From Micropterus salmoides (taxonomy: Eukaryota; Chordata; Actinopteri; Centrarchiformes; Centrarchidae), in NCBI RefSeq assembly GCF_014851395.1, contig NW_024044459.1, positions 4,810,112 through 4,874,111 of the forward strand: a stretch of 64,000 bases of DNA. The letters are read 5' to 3'. The notes below the pieces were generated by a model that did not search any database, was not told the DNA's origin, and saw nothing but the letters and a program-made list of their open reading frames with translations. Of the stretch, positions 23,125 to 36,649 are shown piece after piece. Made by a program: the position numbers and the translations under genes. Positions within the stretch are counted from its first letter, which is position 1; every line of letters begins with the position of its first letter.

Positions 23125-26100
23125 AGTGAAACATATACTCCTACCCCTTAATTCACTAAATACATCTACTAACAATAATAAGTCAACGAAACTAATACAT
23201 CTATAAAATTATAAATCTAAACAAAAAATGAATATACAAACTTAGAACTACACTCACATCTATTCAATCACACAGACAAGTCTATATATTATACATAACT
23301 ACATTCTAATCTACATATAAGTTAATGAGAACCCCTGGTGATTATTAGAAGCCTTCTTCATCTCTGTGCCTCTTAATATAATTTATAATAATAATAATTT
23401 TATAATTTCTTTGTACTGGTTGTTTGAATACCGGGAGAGGTCTGTTGAAATGCAAAACCTCACCTCCCAGCTGGATATGTTCACTGTGAAGGAGTCACAC
23501 AGGTTCAGTCCCTCAACTATTCTTACCCTTCACTGACAACTACTGAAAACACTTGCTGCTTTTTAGGTACAATCAGTTCACTTCTTGATGTAGTCCAGAT
23601 AACTTTACTATATTGTTTTTTTAATAAGCTATAACATTAATTTTCTTATTGGCTCAGATTTCTGAAATCATTAAAACCACCAAAAACTGAATATTTCCGT
23701 AAGCAGCTTTAGCATAAAATATGTTTTCCTCTATGCACTCAGGACCATGTTGCAGGATGAGCACTGGATTTATCAACAATTAATCCATGTTGGATGGTAA
23801 TATGTTCTAATCATACAAGTTTCTTAATTTGAATCATGGATATCGAGTCTTAAAAGCTTCCATCTGCCTGTTCAAGCAAATCTTACTCTAACATGAAGGA
23901 GAGTTCAGTCTGAGGTAAAGAGCAAACAGCGAAATTCCAGTAGGGGATTACCATGTTTTGTCTGTGTTGGTACAACTTGTGCTGCTTTCTACTTTAAAGC
24001 TGCATTAAATCTTTTTTTTTATCTCTTCTTTTTTGCCCTTTTGGGGGAAGCTCAACAAGCTGAAAACACAACATTGACATGTTATATTATTATTTTTTCT
24101 GGGCATGTTCGTTGCCTATTTACAAATCCAGCAGACACAGAGCAACACTCTCAATTATTTGGAATCATGTTTCTCTCCACCAGATCAAATTAAGTCCAAT
24201 GTTCACTCTCCTTTTAGCATGGTTTTTGACAGACAATGTGAGGGACAGGAGACCATGCTTCCACCCAGCTGTCCAGAGCCGGAAGATGGCGAGGTGCAGA
24301 ATCTGTGCAGAAGGAATAACATTTCAATCATTTCAGAGCTTTTTATCTTTAGAAATGTAGTGTTCTGTCACATTGCCTCCCTACTAAGTAGAAAACCCCC
24401 TACTGAGAAATGTAGCTGAACTAGTAGCAACTCCCCATCGGCAATGAGCTGGAAAACTCGGTGAAGTTTAAGAAACTGCAGACTGATCTGTGACTATGTC
24501 ACTATGAGTGACCCCTTTCATCTTTTGCATTTTCCAGCAGCTTAATGGTCTATGGATTACAGAAAGTTGAATGGCAGGTAGATAATCAATAAGTTTACAG
24601 CTTGCACTTCCCAACCCTACATTTATTCACAATGTCTGGTTCAACGCTGAATTACAGGGGACTCAGCTCTTTGCAGAGTCTGCTTGCTCGCTCACGCAGC
24701 CTTGTTGTGTCTCATAAAAGAATGGTGCTTGGTTCGATTAATGGACAGAGCCAAGTATTGACATGCAATGTAGGACACCGGGCTTGTGTCAGGATAATAC
24801 AAAATAATACAGTAATGCAGTCAAGTTGAGGGTGATGCTATTGCTCCTCAGAGACAGACAAAAAGACAGAGTGGGAATAAGAGAGCAAACATGAAGGTGT
24901 TTATGATCCAGCGGTGACTTGGGGCCCTTAGTATTTCCTGTATATGTCCCATGGGAAGATATTATTCACTTTCATTGAGAAAGCCAGCTGAACCTTGAAA
25001 CCTGAAACATCAGCGTCTAGCACCTCTCCTGACACCCACGCATCACCATTTGTGTATCCCGTAATCCGTGGCGGAGACCAACACATACAGCACGGGGCTG
25101 TCTGCGGGGCCATAAATTCTGCCTCAGCTTATTGAGTGGAGAGGATTGCAGGGCATGCTGCATGCAGTCGCGTCCCGCTGTGACAGACTTGCACTGTAAT
25201 CCCTGTTTGTAAGGTCAGGAGATATTTTAATATCTGTTGGTCACAGTCAGATTCAGTGCTCATCTTCATTAAAGCCATCCACACCTGTTGTAGTGTAAAC
25301 AAATGGGAGTGAATGTTTCCCAGGGGAAGAGAACTTTTACGCAACCACATGCTCTGTGATTCCAGCAATGTAGCCTATGTGTGTTCAACAGAGTTGGAAA
25401 TGAACAAACAATGTAGTATATTGCAACATGGTTCACTACATAGATAAAAGAGGATCTCTGCAGAATCTCTGTTTGTCTGTCATGTCATGACAATACAAGA
25501 TGGATTACCAAACAGGCAAAGCAAGGAACTGCCCTAAGGCCTTATTGTTCCCAACTTGTAAAAACTTGCATTTTTTTTGCAACATTGCAACAGGTATGCT
25601 TGATTGTGATCTGACCTCAATATGCAAATTAGCTATGTAGGGCTGGTGAACTCCCATCCCAAGTCAAGCACAGCAATGTCACAAATGGACGTCATTCATT
25701 TCTAATTCACTGGCTTTGGAATTTACAATCCCACCCAGATATGTTTTCAGACACAAAAATATTCTGTTTTGAACAATAGCATGTGTTCTGATTTGTTTTT
25801 TCCACAAAAAAGTCCAATTACTTCTTTTTTAAAAATCTACTCAGTGTGCCAAAATACCAATCAAAGATAAAAAAGTAAAGCACAGTGTTTACATACAATT
25901 ATTATGTATGTTTGTATTTATGTGTGTATCTATCTATCTATGAGCTTTTAATATATTTTTTGTGGGATTGAAAATTTACAATTTGAAGCATTACATGTTT
26001 ATGATGAAAATATGTACTAGAGAACAAGTAGGCCTACCTCAAACTGGGACTGTAACTTTTGAAATAAGTAATCCCATGTTTTTCTTTCAAAAATTAAAAG

Positions 26101-28185
26101 AATAAATAAGCAACAAAATGCTCCCTCCTCAATTCAGCACACTCAGGGTTTGTTTGTTTTTTGCCGATGCAACCATTCTTGGTTTGGCATGTTCAGTAGC
26201 TTCCGATAGATAATGTTAGCTAATCTTAGCAAAATTTGATTTGAAAAGTTGATATTTCTGTGTAATTGGCACGAGTGTTCACCTTGAAGTTGACTCGTGC
26301 TACCATTACACGTGGTGTAGCATGTTTTAGCATTTACCATCACATATATAAAGATTTCCAGAAGAAATAGCATACTGAAAGCTGTGTTGACGGATGATGA
26401 CATCACTTGGATGTGAGCTGTTCGCACTAACCATGCAGCAGGTTCTTTGATGGACACTTCAGTTTACATTGCACATACAGAGTCCTGCTGAACCAGGGTG
26501 TCCAGCCTCCTGACAAGCTCACAGTGTGAAGCAACGAATGATTAAATAATGAGGAGACTTTAATGCTTCTTCTGGCAGGACATGTGTCTGTTAATATACG
26601 ACCACTTACAGCAGACAATAACTGTCCTCTTTGTGTGCTTAAAGAGTGCAGACATTAAGAACAGGCAAACACCTCTGGACATAAATATTCACACTATTCA
26701 AATCAACAGGCCTGAGAGAATATTGTCAGAGCAGTCAGTGGGGTGAAATATAGTCACTGCTTCAGATGCACTTTAATGGGCTTTTCATCCCCCCCCGCTC
26801 TTTGTGCTGACAAAAAGGAAAACACATCTTCTTAATTGAAACACTCTTTTCCTAACTATGTTCTCTTCAGGATGTGTTACCCAGACACATCTCTCTGCCA
26901 ATACTTCACAGCCATGGCGGACATGGCAGACTGTTATTTTATGTACATTTTCATTCATGATATTATGATAAATACAACTAATTTAATCCTGCTAATTCAT
27001 ACATTATACTATTCGTCATTATATAGTGTTTGCATCAATATTATAACGTCAGGAAAGTTGAATGGAGCACCGCTTTCCACACTTTGTCTCAGCTGACTGG
27101 TTGGTGTGAGGTGGAGAGCAGGAAGTTGGGTTTTGACCAAATTTGTAAATGCAGAGAACACTTCTTCTTAAAAAGATTGATGTCCTCGTGCAGTGGAAAG
27201 CTACTCCAGAAAATTAGTAACAGTCTGCCAGCTTCTGTAAATTATCCAGAAAAGTGCACTGGTGTTCAGTTTAGTGCTCAGTTTTCAGTCGTCCACATTG
27301 ACATTCTGTTTTTGTATTGATAACTGTATATAAATAATGAATTAGCTCCACGCTTAACACTTTAGTATAATGATGTGTGACCCTGAACAGGTTAAATGGA
27401 TGGAAGAATTAATATATTTTAAAAGGAGATATTTAGAACTTAACATGTCAATGTTTGATTTTCGAAACTATTCCAACTTAACATCCACATTCATCATTCC
27501 CCAGGGATATTTAGCTGCACATGGCGGTCATGCAACAACTTCACCTGTTATGAACAAAGGGGAATGTGTTTCTGCTGCTTTTCGTTTTTTGTGCATTTGT
27601 GCAACTTCATTATTCTCCTATATAAAGATTGGGTATACAGTTTACCATTTATATTAATCACTAATTTCATTTACAACTGCTTCAAGTTCTCCTTTTCCTT
27701 TTCTTAGGTTTGATATAATCTTTGTGGCTGATCTTCTTCAAACTAGTAGCTACCAAAGTGTTACATGACTTCACATTGACCATTGTAATTGCAAAACACT
27801 ATTATATAGTGTCAGGTCAATTTTATTTATAGACCCCAAAACCAACTAAAAAAATATCAACCTGCAACACCCTCTATGATTAGACCCTTGATTTGGATAA
27901 GGAACTCTACAACAAAATAAACAAAAACAAGTGGGAGATATTCGGAAGAACAACAGATTAGTTATCTGCTGCTGCTGGAAATTAGGTTGATGAGAGCTAA
28001 ATGTTGAACTGTCAAGCACATTTGTGTTCACTTCTCGTTCAATTGTCAATATTCAAAATCTACACAGTTGATTTCTCACCTCAAAACTTTTCAGAAGTGG
28101 ATTTAGTGATAAAATTAAACTGTAAAATATAAAACTTTCTTTTGCTGGCCTCTGTCTGGCGCACACAATGATGAAGCAGTGACTA
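23125..28185. other. Intergenic, no supported gene
   Basis: Five kilobases of AT-rich sequence. Open frames are short, overlap on both strands and lack splice support or recognisable motifs. Part of the regulatory interval between lman2l and the T-box gene. Confidence 0.45.
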
Positions 28186-28640
28186 GTGACAATTTTCTCT
28201 GACCAATCAGCAGTCTGTCGTGTTTTCACGTTACATTTTAGTATCCCTCAGCTCGCTTGGAACCTCGACGGAGGTGAGGTGATACGAAAAAAAGTACCTG
28301 GAAGCAGGTACAGGTACAACATTTCTGCAATGGAAAACCAAACAAAGACGAGTCGAGCCAAAGGGCCTCCGCTCAGACTAGCTTGGTTTGAGGGCGTGCC
28401 TGACCGCATCTGACGCGTTTTCATTGTGACATCACAAGTAAAGGAAGAAAAGGCTGGACTACAAACGAGCTGTTTTCAAGTGGTTCAGAGCAGAGCTTTC
28501 TGTGGGAGATGGGAACTCCCTTTGGGCTGGACTTTGGGCTTTTTCACTTTGCAAAGCTGTTACATGCACAAAAAAGATATATAACTCAATAAAGGAGAGG
28601 GGAAAAGCCAAAAAGCATAATACCACCTCTTTAAGGAGTC
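28186..28640. mobile_element. Non-autonomous DNA transposon (MITE-type) sequence
   Basis: The stretch CTCAGCTCGCTTGGAACCTC followed by GAGGTGATACGAAAAAAAGT is a familiar fish element. The right border reads CATAATACCACCTCTTTAA (28617-28635), resembling the TTAAAGGGGTC...TATTATG ends of abundant teleost MITEs. There is no coding capacity. It may be two elements side by side. Confidence 0.5.
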
Positions 28641-28649
28641 ACCCAGCCT

Positions 28650-28975
28650 GGAGGGAAAAGCTGCTCTGCAGTCTGGTGGTGTGGCAGCAGAAACTTATAT
28701 ATCTCTTCCCAGAAGGCAGCAGGCTGGCTGTGGCTGGGGTGGGCATTGTCCTTTAGTATCCTTTGGGCTCAGGAGATGGGTACCAATGATCTTCTGCAGT
28801 TTTAATCACCCGCTGCAGAGCCCTCCTGTCCTGGGCCGTGCACAGCCCATGCCAGTTAGTGATGTTTCCAGTCAGAATGCTTTCTATTGCTCCTCTGTAA
28901 AAGCTGACAAGAACTTGGCACGGGAATTTGGGCTGTAGGACCCCTTGCCTGTCAAGACATGGACTCCGCTAGACC
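28650..28975 (-). mobile_element. LINE C-terminal fragment (L2/CR1-group)
   Basis: On the minus strand, 28920 down to 28760 reads FYRGAIESILTGNITNWHG then LCTAQDRRALQRVIKTAED. This is the post-catalytic region of fish LINE reverse transcriptases of the same broad group as the copy at 22400-23124. It is a short dead fragment abutting a Tc1 fragment. Confidence 0.75.
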
Positions 28976-29029
28976 TCTGAAGTTGTACTGTGGTATCTGA
29001 TACCAGCAGATCTTTAAAGTCCTTTAAGT

Positions 29030-29263
29030 TGCAAGGTGGGGCCTCCATGGATCAGACTTGTTTGTCCAGCACATCCCACAGATGCTCGATTGGATTGAGA
29101 TCTGGGCAATTATGAGGCAGCATTGAGACCTTGAACTCGTTGTTATGTTCCTCAAACCATTCCTGAACCATTTTTGATTTGCGGCAAGGCGCATTATCCT
29201 GCTGAAAGAAGCCACTACCATCGGGGAAGACCATGAAAGGGTGTAAACAGTAGAGGCAGACAA
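29030..29263 (-). mobile_element. Tc1/mariner transposase C-terminal fragment
   Basis: On the minus strand, 29234 down to 29052 reads GFFQQDNAPC, then EWFEEHNNEF and NCPDLNPIEHLWDVL. These are the second Asp and final Glu blocks of the DDE domain. I count 36 residues between that Asp and Glu, against 34 in classical Tc1. The fragment lacks the N-terminal half and both ends. Confidence 0.85.
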
Positions 29264-30845
29264 TAAACTTAAAATTTTTATATACTTTTTTTATATACTT
29301 TTTTAAAAAGTATATAAAAGCCTATCTCTATAAATGATCTTATGTCTGTTTTTATTTTCTCATTTTATCTGGCCAACAACACAAAGAGATAGTTATTTAA
29401 ATATGAGTTAGGTTCATAGGTTCACCACGCAGTCACATTATAATAATTAAATTATCTTGTGTCCTCCACATAACGTTTTTGTCTGGGTCAGAGGACGTCT
29501 CTTACTTAAATATTCAACTGCAGCAAGCCCACTGATCTCCCACTCAACATCATATTGAACAAAACCCAACAAAATGGTAGAGCCACAACATTAGCCTAAA
29601 ATCAGTTCACACATAGGCTTATCGCCGGGGTTAGTTGTAATGGGTCACTATCCAACAAGCTATTAAACAAGCTACCAAACAAGCTAGGTAACGTTATGAT
29701 AGCTAACAAAGCGGACTAATGGTAAAATACATCGGTTATCATCATTTTTTATCACAACTAATTGACTCATGACTCAGCATCATCTGTAGTAAAAAAAATC
29801 TCTTCATCCGATGTTTAAAGTGAGTTCAACAACTACTTTGTTTACTCCCACCGGACTCCTGTGTGTAGGTGACATAAAGGGGGAAAGTAGTAAGTGAACC
29901 AAACAACTCAAAAAGTTTCTAAACTTAGAACACTTTCTGCTGCCCCGTTTGCATTTAGTTTATTTTAGTACTTACACAATCATTATATCACTTGCTGCCT
30001 AATACATCCCAGCCACTTGTGCCCGCAATGGCTGATCTCTGTATATAAGTACATTTTTCACTTTGAACATGCACTGTGAAATCTTTCCAATGCATGTCAA
30101 ATATTGAGAGTTGTACATGAGAACTATAACTATATACTTTATATTGGAAAATAATTTGTAATATCCATTCAATATAATGCATACAGCCTGTCAAATCCTT
30201 CTCATTTTTCTTATATGTTTTCTCAACATATGTCATCCACTATCAGGAGTTTCTGTAAATTTATGATCAATAATCACATCACTTTTCAAATAAGTGTCTT
30301 ACAGTGGCCTTAAATACAAATGTGAAAGAAGTTATACATTTGAAGCAGACTCCTCTTCTTTATCCTCATGGACTTAAAGTAATGATGAAGAGAAGTCTGA
30401 GTCTATCTCCTCACAGAGAATCACTTTCCAGAGAACTCATCAGTGGAGAAGCTGTTTTACAGTTACAGCTCTCTTTAACGTCCAGCCGTCAATCCATCTT
30501 TCACCTCTCAATAAGCTAATAGTTCTAATGTGTCAAAATTGATTTCCAGGGGTCTTCTCCCTCCTCCTTCCACAGCTCTTTCTCATCCCCTTTTCTGCTC
30601 ACCTTCCTATACAACTGATTTATGGCTTTGTTGCAGGAAAAACGACATTGATTTTTTCTTTATTGCATAAACCTTTGTTTTGTGTAAAGTTTGCTGTCTG
30701 AGCAGATTGAACTGGAAAAAACAAAATTCACTCAAAAACTCCAATGACACAGTTTAGTCGTAACGAAGGTTCAGCAGAGATTAGAGTATTATATTATCAC
30801 AGCCTGGCACTTGGAGATATGAATAAATACACACAGACAATCATC
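29264..30845. other. Intergenic, nothing recognised
   Basis: AT-rich sequence with one TAACGTTA word near 29688 and no supported coding frame or repeat family. Confidence 0.45.
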
Positions 30846-30849
30846 TTTG

Positions 30850-31260
30850 TCAATAGCATGGGTGAAATCCAAGGGATGTGAGTGCAGAAACCCTCTGGAG
30901 GCCGGAGCTAAGGCAGTAAACCTCTGAATGCCAGAGGTGAAAGCAGTACCCCTCTGGAGTCTGTCGACAAAGAGGAGCTGGAGACTGGTGACAGAACTGC
31001 ACGACTGGGGGCCAATGAGTAGAAATCAGACAGGTGAGCCGGTGGGGCCAGAGAAACAAGAGTCTGCTGCAGCTCAGCAACAGGGGATTGTTACGACTCA
31101 GGAGGAGCAGAGGGTTGTTGCCACTCAAGCTCAGCAGATCACTGCAGAACAGGAACTGATGACAACTGCAGCTCAGGGACAGGGGAATGCTGTAGCCCAG
31201 GGACTGTGACAGGAGATAGCTGCAGACAGGACACGGAACAAGACTCAATTGGACCGCTGA
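30850..31260. repeat. Imperfect CAG/CTG-rich repeat stretch, open on both strands
   Basis: Imperfect units built on CAGGGGAA/CAGCAACAG-type words give a Gln/Ala-rich frame on the plus strand (30928-31209) and a Leu/Ser/Cys-rich 132-codon frame on the minus strand. Neither has a recognisable domain, splice context or start signal. I treat it as a degenerate repeat, possibly from a mobile element. Confidence 0.4.
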
Positions 31261-32266
31261 CTGGAATCACATCATGTCTTCGGGCTACAAACCATGTAGA
31301 TGCAGCAGCCATTAGCTCCTTCAAACTTTGCTACACCTTTGTTTTCCATCAGTTTTTTTCTGCTGAAACACGTGTTACCTCAGAAATACATTAATTGGAA
31401 AAGCATCCAGGGTTTGGTTTAAAAAGCAAAGACCTTAGACGATCCGCCCAGCCAGATCAACTGCACCAACCGGAACAGGCACCACAGGGGGTACGGTGAT
31501 TGCCCAGAAGAGAGGATAGAGAGCCAGGCTAGGAGGAAAGTTGACCCAGCTTGGCATTAAGGTTGTTCATGAAGGTCAGGTCTGGACAAAATCAGACTAA
31601 TGTTGAGCAAGCAACCTAAATCAGAAATGGTTGTGTCAACATCTTTACAGACACCTGCTTATCAACATCCCCAAGCACGGGCGGACGGTGTTCTGAGCTG
31701 TTAGTTCAAGACTCCAGCAAGATGAGAGGAGGTTTTACATCGATGATGCTTGGTGCTCAAAGACAGCCAACATGGCAATGTTTCCCAAATGAAGATGAAA
31801 CCATATTGTCATGTTGTTGTTTACATTCACCCCAAATGTAAATTCAAAAGATGCACTGCACTCTAAAAACAAATGTTTAGTCTCAACAAAAAAAATTAAC
31901 ATAACAGTTTCGATTAATCTTTTTGAGTTATGACAACTTCTGTTGAAATTATATTGAACAAATAAACTATATTGAGTTAGGGGAATTAGCTTTTCCTCTA
32001 CAACAATTCTTGTTACAACTTACTTAATTGTTGATAGCTTAAAGACAAGTGTTTAAGTTGAATACTCATACAATAAAGTTGGTCCAACTAGATTTTCTTC
32101 TTATTTAAAAGTAATTTTTATGTAATATTTACTTAATTACCATAATCATGAACACAGGATTTAAGTTAAAAAACATTGTAAAAATTAAGTTGTTCTGAAT
32201 AGTTTTTCTTCTGTTGTTATTTTTTATTTATAGCTTTTTAAGCAATCAACTTTATTTCTGCAGTTG

Positions 32267-32268
<2 letters not shown>

Positions 32269-32319
<51 letters not shown>
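32269..32319 (+). repeat. (TA)n microsatellite
   Basis: About 25 uninterrupted TA units. Confidence 0.97.
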
Positions 32320-32322
<3 letters not shown>

Positions 32323-33198
32323 AAATACCTCCACTCATTAAACATTTTGTAACAGCTTTACATTTTTAAAAAACTACAGTAACAAAGTTCCTAGCGTTCC
32401 AAGTGTTCATTAAAAATTAACTTTCAATGCCCACCAACCTTCTCAGAAAGTGCAGTTTTTTTACAGTTGCACACAAAAAGGTATATGTCTTTCTTTAAAC
32501 GTCATCTTTATTTTGTCAACTGTCAAGACAAGATTTGTTGAACATACAGCTTAAGCAACTTAACAGAGAAGCAATCTCAATTTTGTATCCTCTTTAGTTG
32601 ACATCCGAATACAAAAAAATATATATAATATATTTACAATAATATCGGAAATTGCTCTGACACAAGTGGAATCTTTAGAAAATATTGTTCTTAAGAAATT
32701 ACTTTTGCACTGGCTTTCAGTCCATCGAGGTCAAGAAACAGCTTCTAATTAACTTCAAAACTTTCATCAGTAAAGTAAAGCATCTTGGGATATCTTTTCC
32801 CTCCAGGATTTTCATTCTCCACTCCTCCACAATGGCTCTTCTCTTGTGGTCAGCTCCAGGGTTGACCAGTCATAGAGGATGGAAAATTCATCACTTGACT
32901 TTCCAGGCTGGCCTCAAACTCCTTGTGTCCTTGTAAAGCAAATTTGAACATAGGTTAGTGCGTTAGGGATAATGGATTGGAAGATTACTGCTGAGAATGA
33001 CACAGAATGAAAGCAATGCTAGGATCTTCTTCAGACAACAACTCATTTGTTTTGTAATAAATGTCATCAGAAAATGCCCTGTACTGAGCAAGACAGACAA
33101 AAAAGAAGCATTCTGCCACTACTACTTTTATCTCTCTCACAGAACTATCCACAGTTTTGGTCAAACAGCAATTTGAACACCATTTAACCTAGCCTGCA

Positions 33199-33293
33199 TG
33201 TGAACATGCAAACTCCACACAGAAAGGCCTGGGCAACCTGCAACCTTCTTGCTGTGAGGCAACAGTGCTAACCACTGCACCACCGTGCTGTCT
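33199..33293 (-). repeat. Interspersed fish repeat, second copy
   Basis: The plus strand reads ACATGCAAACTCCACACAGA and GCTGTGAGGCAACAGTGCTA, the reverse complement of the repeat family at 1-222. Confidence 0.7.
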
Positions 33294-33460
33294 ATCATAT
33301 ATCAAGCATCTTCAGTCTACCAATCAACAATGAGATTTGAGGTAACATTACCAGCAAAATTAAGTTGATTTAATTACCAACATTATTACTTGAACACTCA
33401 TAAAAATAAAGTTTGCAACTTAGAAAGTTTATCTAAATCAATAAATAAAAATAAATATTT

Positions 33461-34949
33461 TTTTTATCTTGCAGTCATGCAATTAAACAAGTGGTGGTAA
33501 CAGGTCCCCTGAATTCCCTTTTAGAGTGGGAATGTTTTGGGTATATATGTGTATGTAAATATGTATATAAGTAACTGTACCATTCACCCCATTCAAAGCT
33601 AAGAAACAGAAAAACACAGTCACACACCAACGGCACAGACATTGGCACAATTTGGGGTTCAGTATCTTGGACACTTCGACTTCGATACCTCTGTTATTGC
33701 TGCACCTCCTACTAGTTTACTAGTGGTATTTTCATACTGGGTACTCTGTAGTAGCTATGCAGTGACCATGGACATTGCCTGGCCTGGGCATTAGGGGCTA
33801 ACCCAATGATTTTTCCATCAGCCCTAAATAATTCTGCACTTTCAGCGGTCCGTACTGTAAATAGTATGATGTAGACCTGCTCTATAAGAAATGGTAACCT
33901 TTGACCTTTATCTACAAATGAAATTGACATGTAATAAAACAAATATGTACTCTACACAATAGGATTTTTAAAAAACAGGTTTTATCATAATATTGCATTC
34001 ATAATGTTCTCTCAGTGTGTTACATTTTGCATAAAGGAAGTCAATGAAAAAAGTTTTACTTTTACTAACATTATGCACAATTTTGCAACCAACACATAGT
34101 TCCTCTCTAGAAGCCAAACTGATTTAAATTATTCTGGACATAAAAATGTGGCTTGTTATTCCAACATTTTAATCTTCAGATGACACACTAGTACAGTGAT
34201 AGGTTTGGTTGTTCATATTCAGGCCCTCTAAGCAAATATGTCTTAACTGTGTCTGACTTCTTCCACAGGGGATCTGAGCAGCTGGGAAATGTGAGGAATG
34301 CTTAGCATCACCTTGTGAATCCTCTACTTCAAACCGCCCCACTCATCCCTGCAGCCCAAAGGTTATCTGCTTTAGGAGTCGTCTGCATACACACTTTAAT
34401 TGTGAAACACACCTCTGAGTGAACCATGCTGGTGTGTGCCCTACAACTATGTCTCAAATAGGCATACAGTGTACTGAGGGCTGTGGTTCTGGCCTCCATG
34501 TTCTTTACCGCAGGCTGTTTGTAGTGTTTACGATGTGACTTATGTATATTGATGAAAATGTGGTTGTCTGCCACTGAGAGAGCATCATACTCATAACAGA
34601 ATGTAGTCAATGTCTAACTAAATGTATTTTTTAAAAACTCATTGTTACATGCCAAGCAGGCCAGGGTCGTAACACTCATCATTGTGAGAGAAGGGCCAGA
34701 TTAACAAAAATACACAAAGAAAGCACAATTTTATTTGGTAAAATTCACCATCTAAGCACAATATAAATAATAAAGTCCTTACAGCTACCTTTTCATTCAC
34801 TCATTCAACACTGGGCCTCAAGATTGATTAATAATGCAGGTGTGTGGTTCATGGCCCCTATCATTTGAATTTATGATGGCTTTAGTGGTTATGATGGTCC
34901 TGCCAACAGCCACACCATAGGCGAGAGAGAGAGAGAGAGAAAATCTATA
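33461..34949. other. Intergenic, nothing recognised
   Basis: AT-rich sequence with a short (GA)n run at about 34923-34942. The open frames are short, and none shows a known motif. Confidence 0.45.
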
Positions 34950-36239
34950 TTCCAATTGAAATCTGGCTTAAAATTTTCCAATTTGCACTAGAACCAATAA
35001 TTCTATATGGTAGCGAAAATTTGAGGGCCAAAACTTAATAATGAATTTGACAAATGGGATAAAACAATCATAGAATCTTTCCATACCGAGTTATGTAAGA
35101 GCATCCTACAAGTGCAGAGAAAAACACCAAATAACCTGTGCAGAGCAGAGCTCGGCCAATACCCCCTCTATCAAAGATCAATTCAATTTTACAATCACTT
35201 AAAATCAGTTAACCCCCAGACATATCATCACAAAGCTCTAACATACCAGGAGCTGAAACCAGAGAAGAGTCCCCTCAGCCAGCTAGTCCTGAGGCTCTCT
35301 GCAGTAACAAGTCCCCAACAGCCTCAGGACAGCAACACCAACTCAAGCAGACCAAACCAAATTATCAACAAGCAGAAAGAAAAATATATTGAATACTGGA
35401 AAGAAACAACCAAAACATACAACGTAAATTACAATGTTATCTGACCCTAAAAAGAGAATTCACACTGGCAAATTACCTGAGTACAATAAAATGTCCTAAA
35501 CTAAGAAAAATGTTGACAACATACAGACTGAGTGAACACAGCCTGGCCATAGAAAAGGGTCGCCACAAGAGGAGAGACTCTGCTCCCAGTGTGACAAGGG
35601 ACAGGTAGAGACAGAGCTGCACTTTCTAACCTCATGCCCTAAATATAAAACACTAAGACAAAAACACTTTGCAAACATTTCCCAAATATTCCCCCACATT
35701 CAAATTCATATCAGACACACAGAAACTCCCCTATTTACTGGGAGAAATGCCCAAATGTAAAATAATTGCTGCAAAATATATCTCCTCATGCCAAGAAGTG
35801 AGGACAACCAGTGGAACCTCAGACTGATAAATAATTGTAGAAATTTTCTAATTGTTATTATTTTGATCCTTTGATTTTTTAGTAATTGTTTTGTTTTTAC
35901 ATTTGATTCTGATTTCTTTGTTTTAAATTCATTATTATTATTTTTTTTTAATCAATTAATTATTTGTTAAAAATTTTTGTCTATTAATATACACACACAT
36001 GTTACTGTTTCATTTATTTATTTTATCTAAATTATTTTATATTTATATATATATATTTTTTTTAACACACACACACACGCTTACTGTTTTATTTATTTAT
36101 TTAATTTAGATTTTTTTTTTTTTAATGAAATGTATGGGGTTGATTGTTCTTATGTAGTTTGTATAATGCTTTGGCAATATTGTTGTTACATATTCATGCC
36201 AATAAAGCTAATTTGAATTGAACTGAAATGAATTGAATT

Positions 36240-36240
<1 letters not shown>
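34950..36240 (+). mobile_element. LINE 3' half remnant with zinc-knuckle C-terminus and 3' tail
   Basis: From about 34985 the plus strand shows LEPIILYGSE. At 35112-35444 an open frame follows (RKTPNNLCRAELGQYPLYQR ...), and after a frame break 35590-35640 reads CSQCDKGQVETELHFLTSCP, a CxxC...HxxxxC zinc motif found at the C-terminus of fish LINE proteins. The AT-rich 3' part ends in CAATAAAGCTAATTTGAATT at about 36200, followed by (GA)n. Stops and frame changes show it is dead. Confidence 0.75.

Positions 36241-36272
<32 letters not shown>
36241..36272 (+). repeat. (GA)n microsatellite
   Basis: About 15 AG units directly after the LINE tail. Confidence 0.95.
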
Positions 36273-36649
36273 TAACCTGTTGGGTTTTACACATGGCGCA
36301 CAGCTTCGTCTGTATGCAGGTTTACCTGCTTCAACAACGAGCTGCTCTCGTGTTACTGCCACAATAATTCTTTGCGTTGTGAAGATTATTTAGATGCTTC
36401 AGGAATAATCACACTGTGTTGGCAGCCTATGCTACTGCAAAACAAGTGTTTAGGTAGGAATATTTTAATGGGCTACTTAAAAAAATGAACTTATCAAGTT
36501 GCCTAGTCTGATGCAATAGACAGTCGATTTTTACTCTGATAGCCTATCTTGATAACCTACCTTTCCTCGTGTGGACACATAGGGTTATTATTACATATAT
36601 ATATACATTATGATTTACCCTGTTTGACCTCTCAAAATATCCTTTATTC

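Larger units (their letters stand above)
31855..33460. mobile_element. Possible composite DNA element rich in AGTTGA/TTAACTT words, containing (TA)n
   Basis: The left part (31860-32240) and right part (33335-33460) share words such as AATTAAGTTGAT, GTTGAATACTCAT/TTGAACACTCAT and CAATAAAGTT/AAATAAAGTT typical of a fish non-autonomous DNA repeat. Between them are a (TA)n tract (32269-32319) and weakly open frames. The borders and unity of the element are uncertain. Confidence 0.35.
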
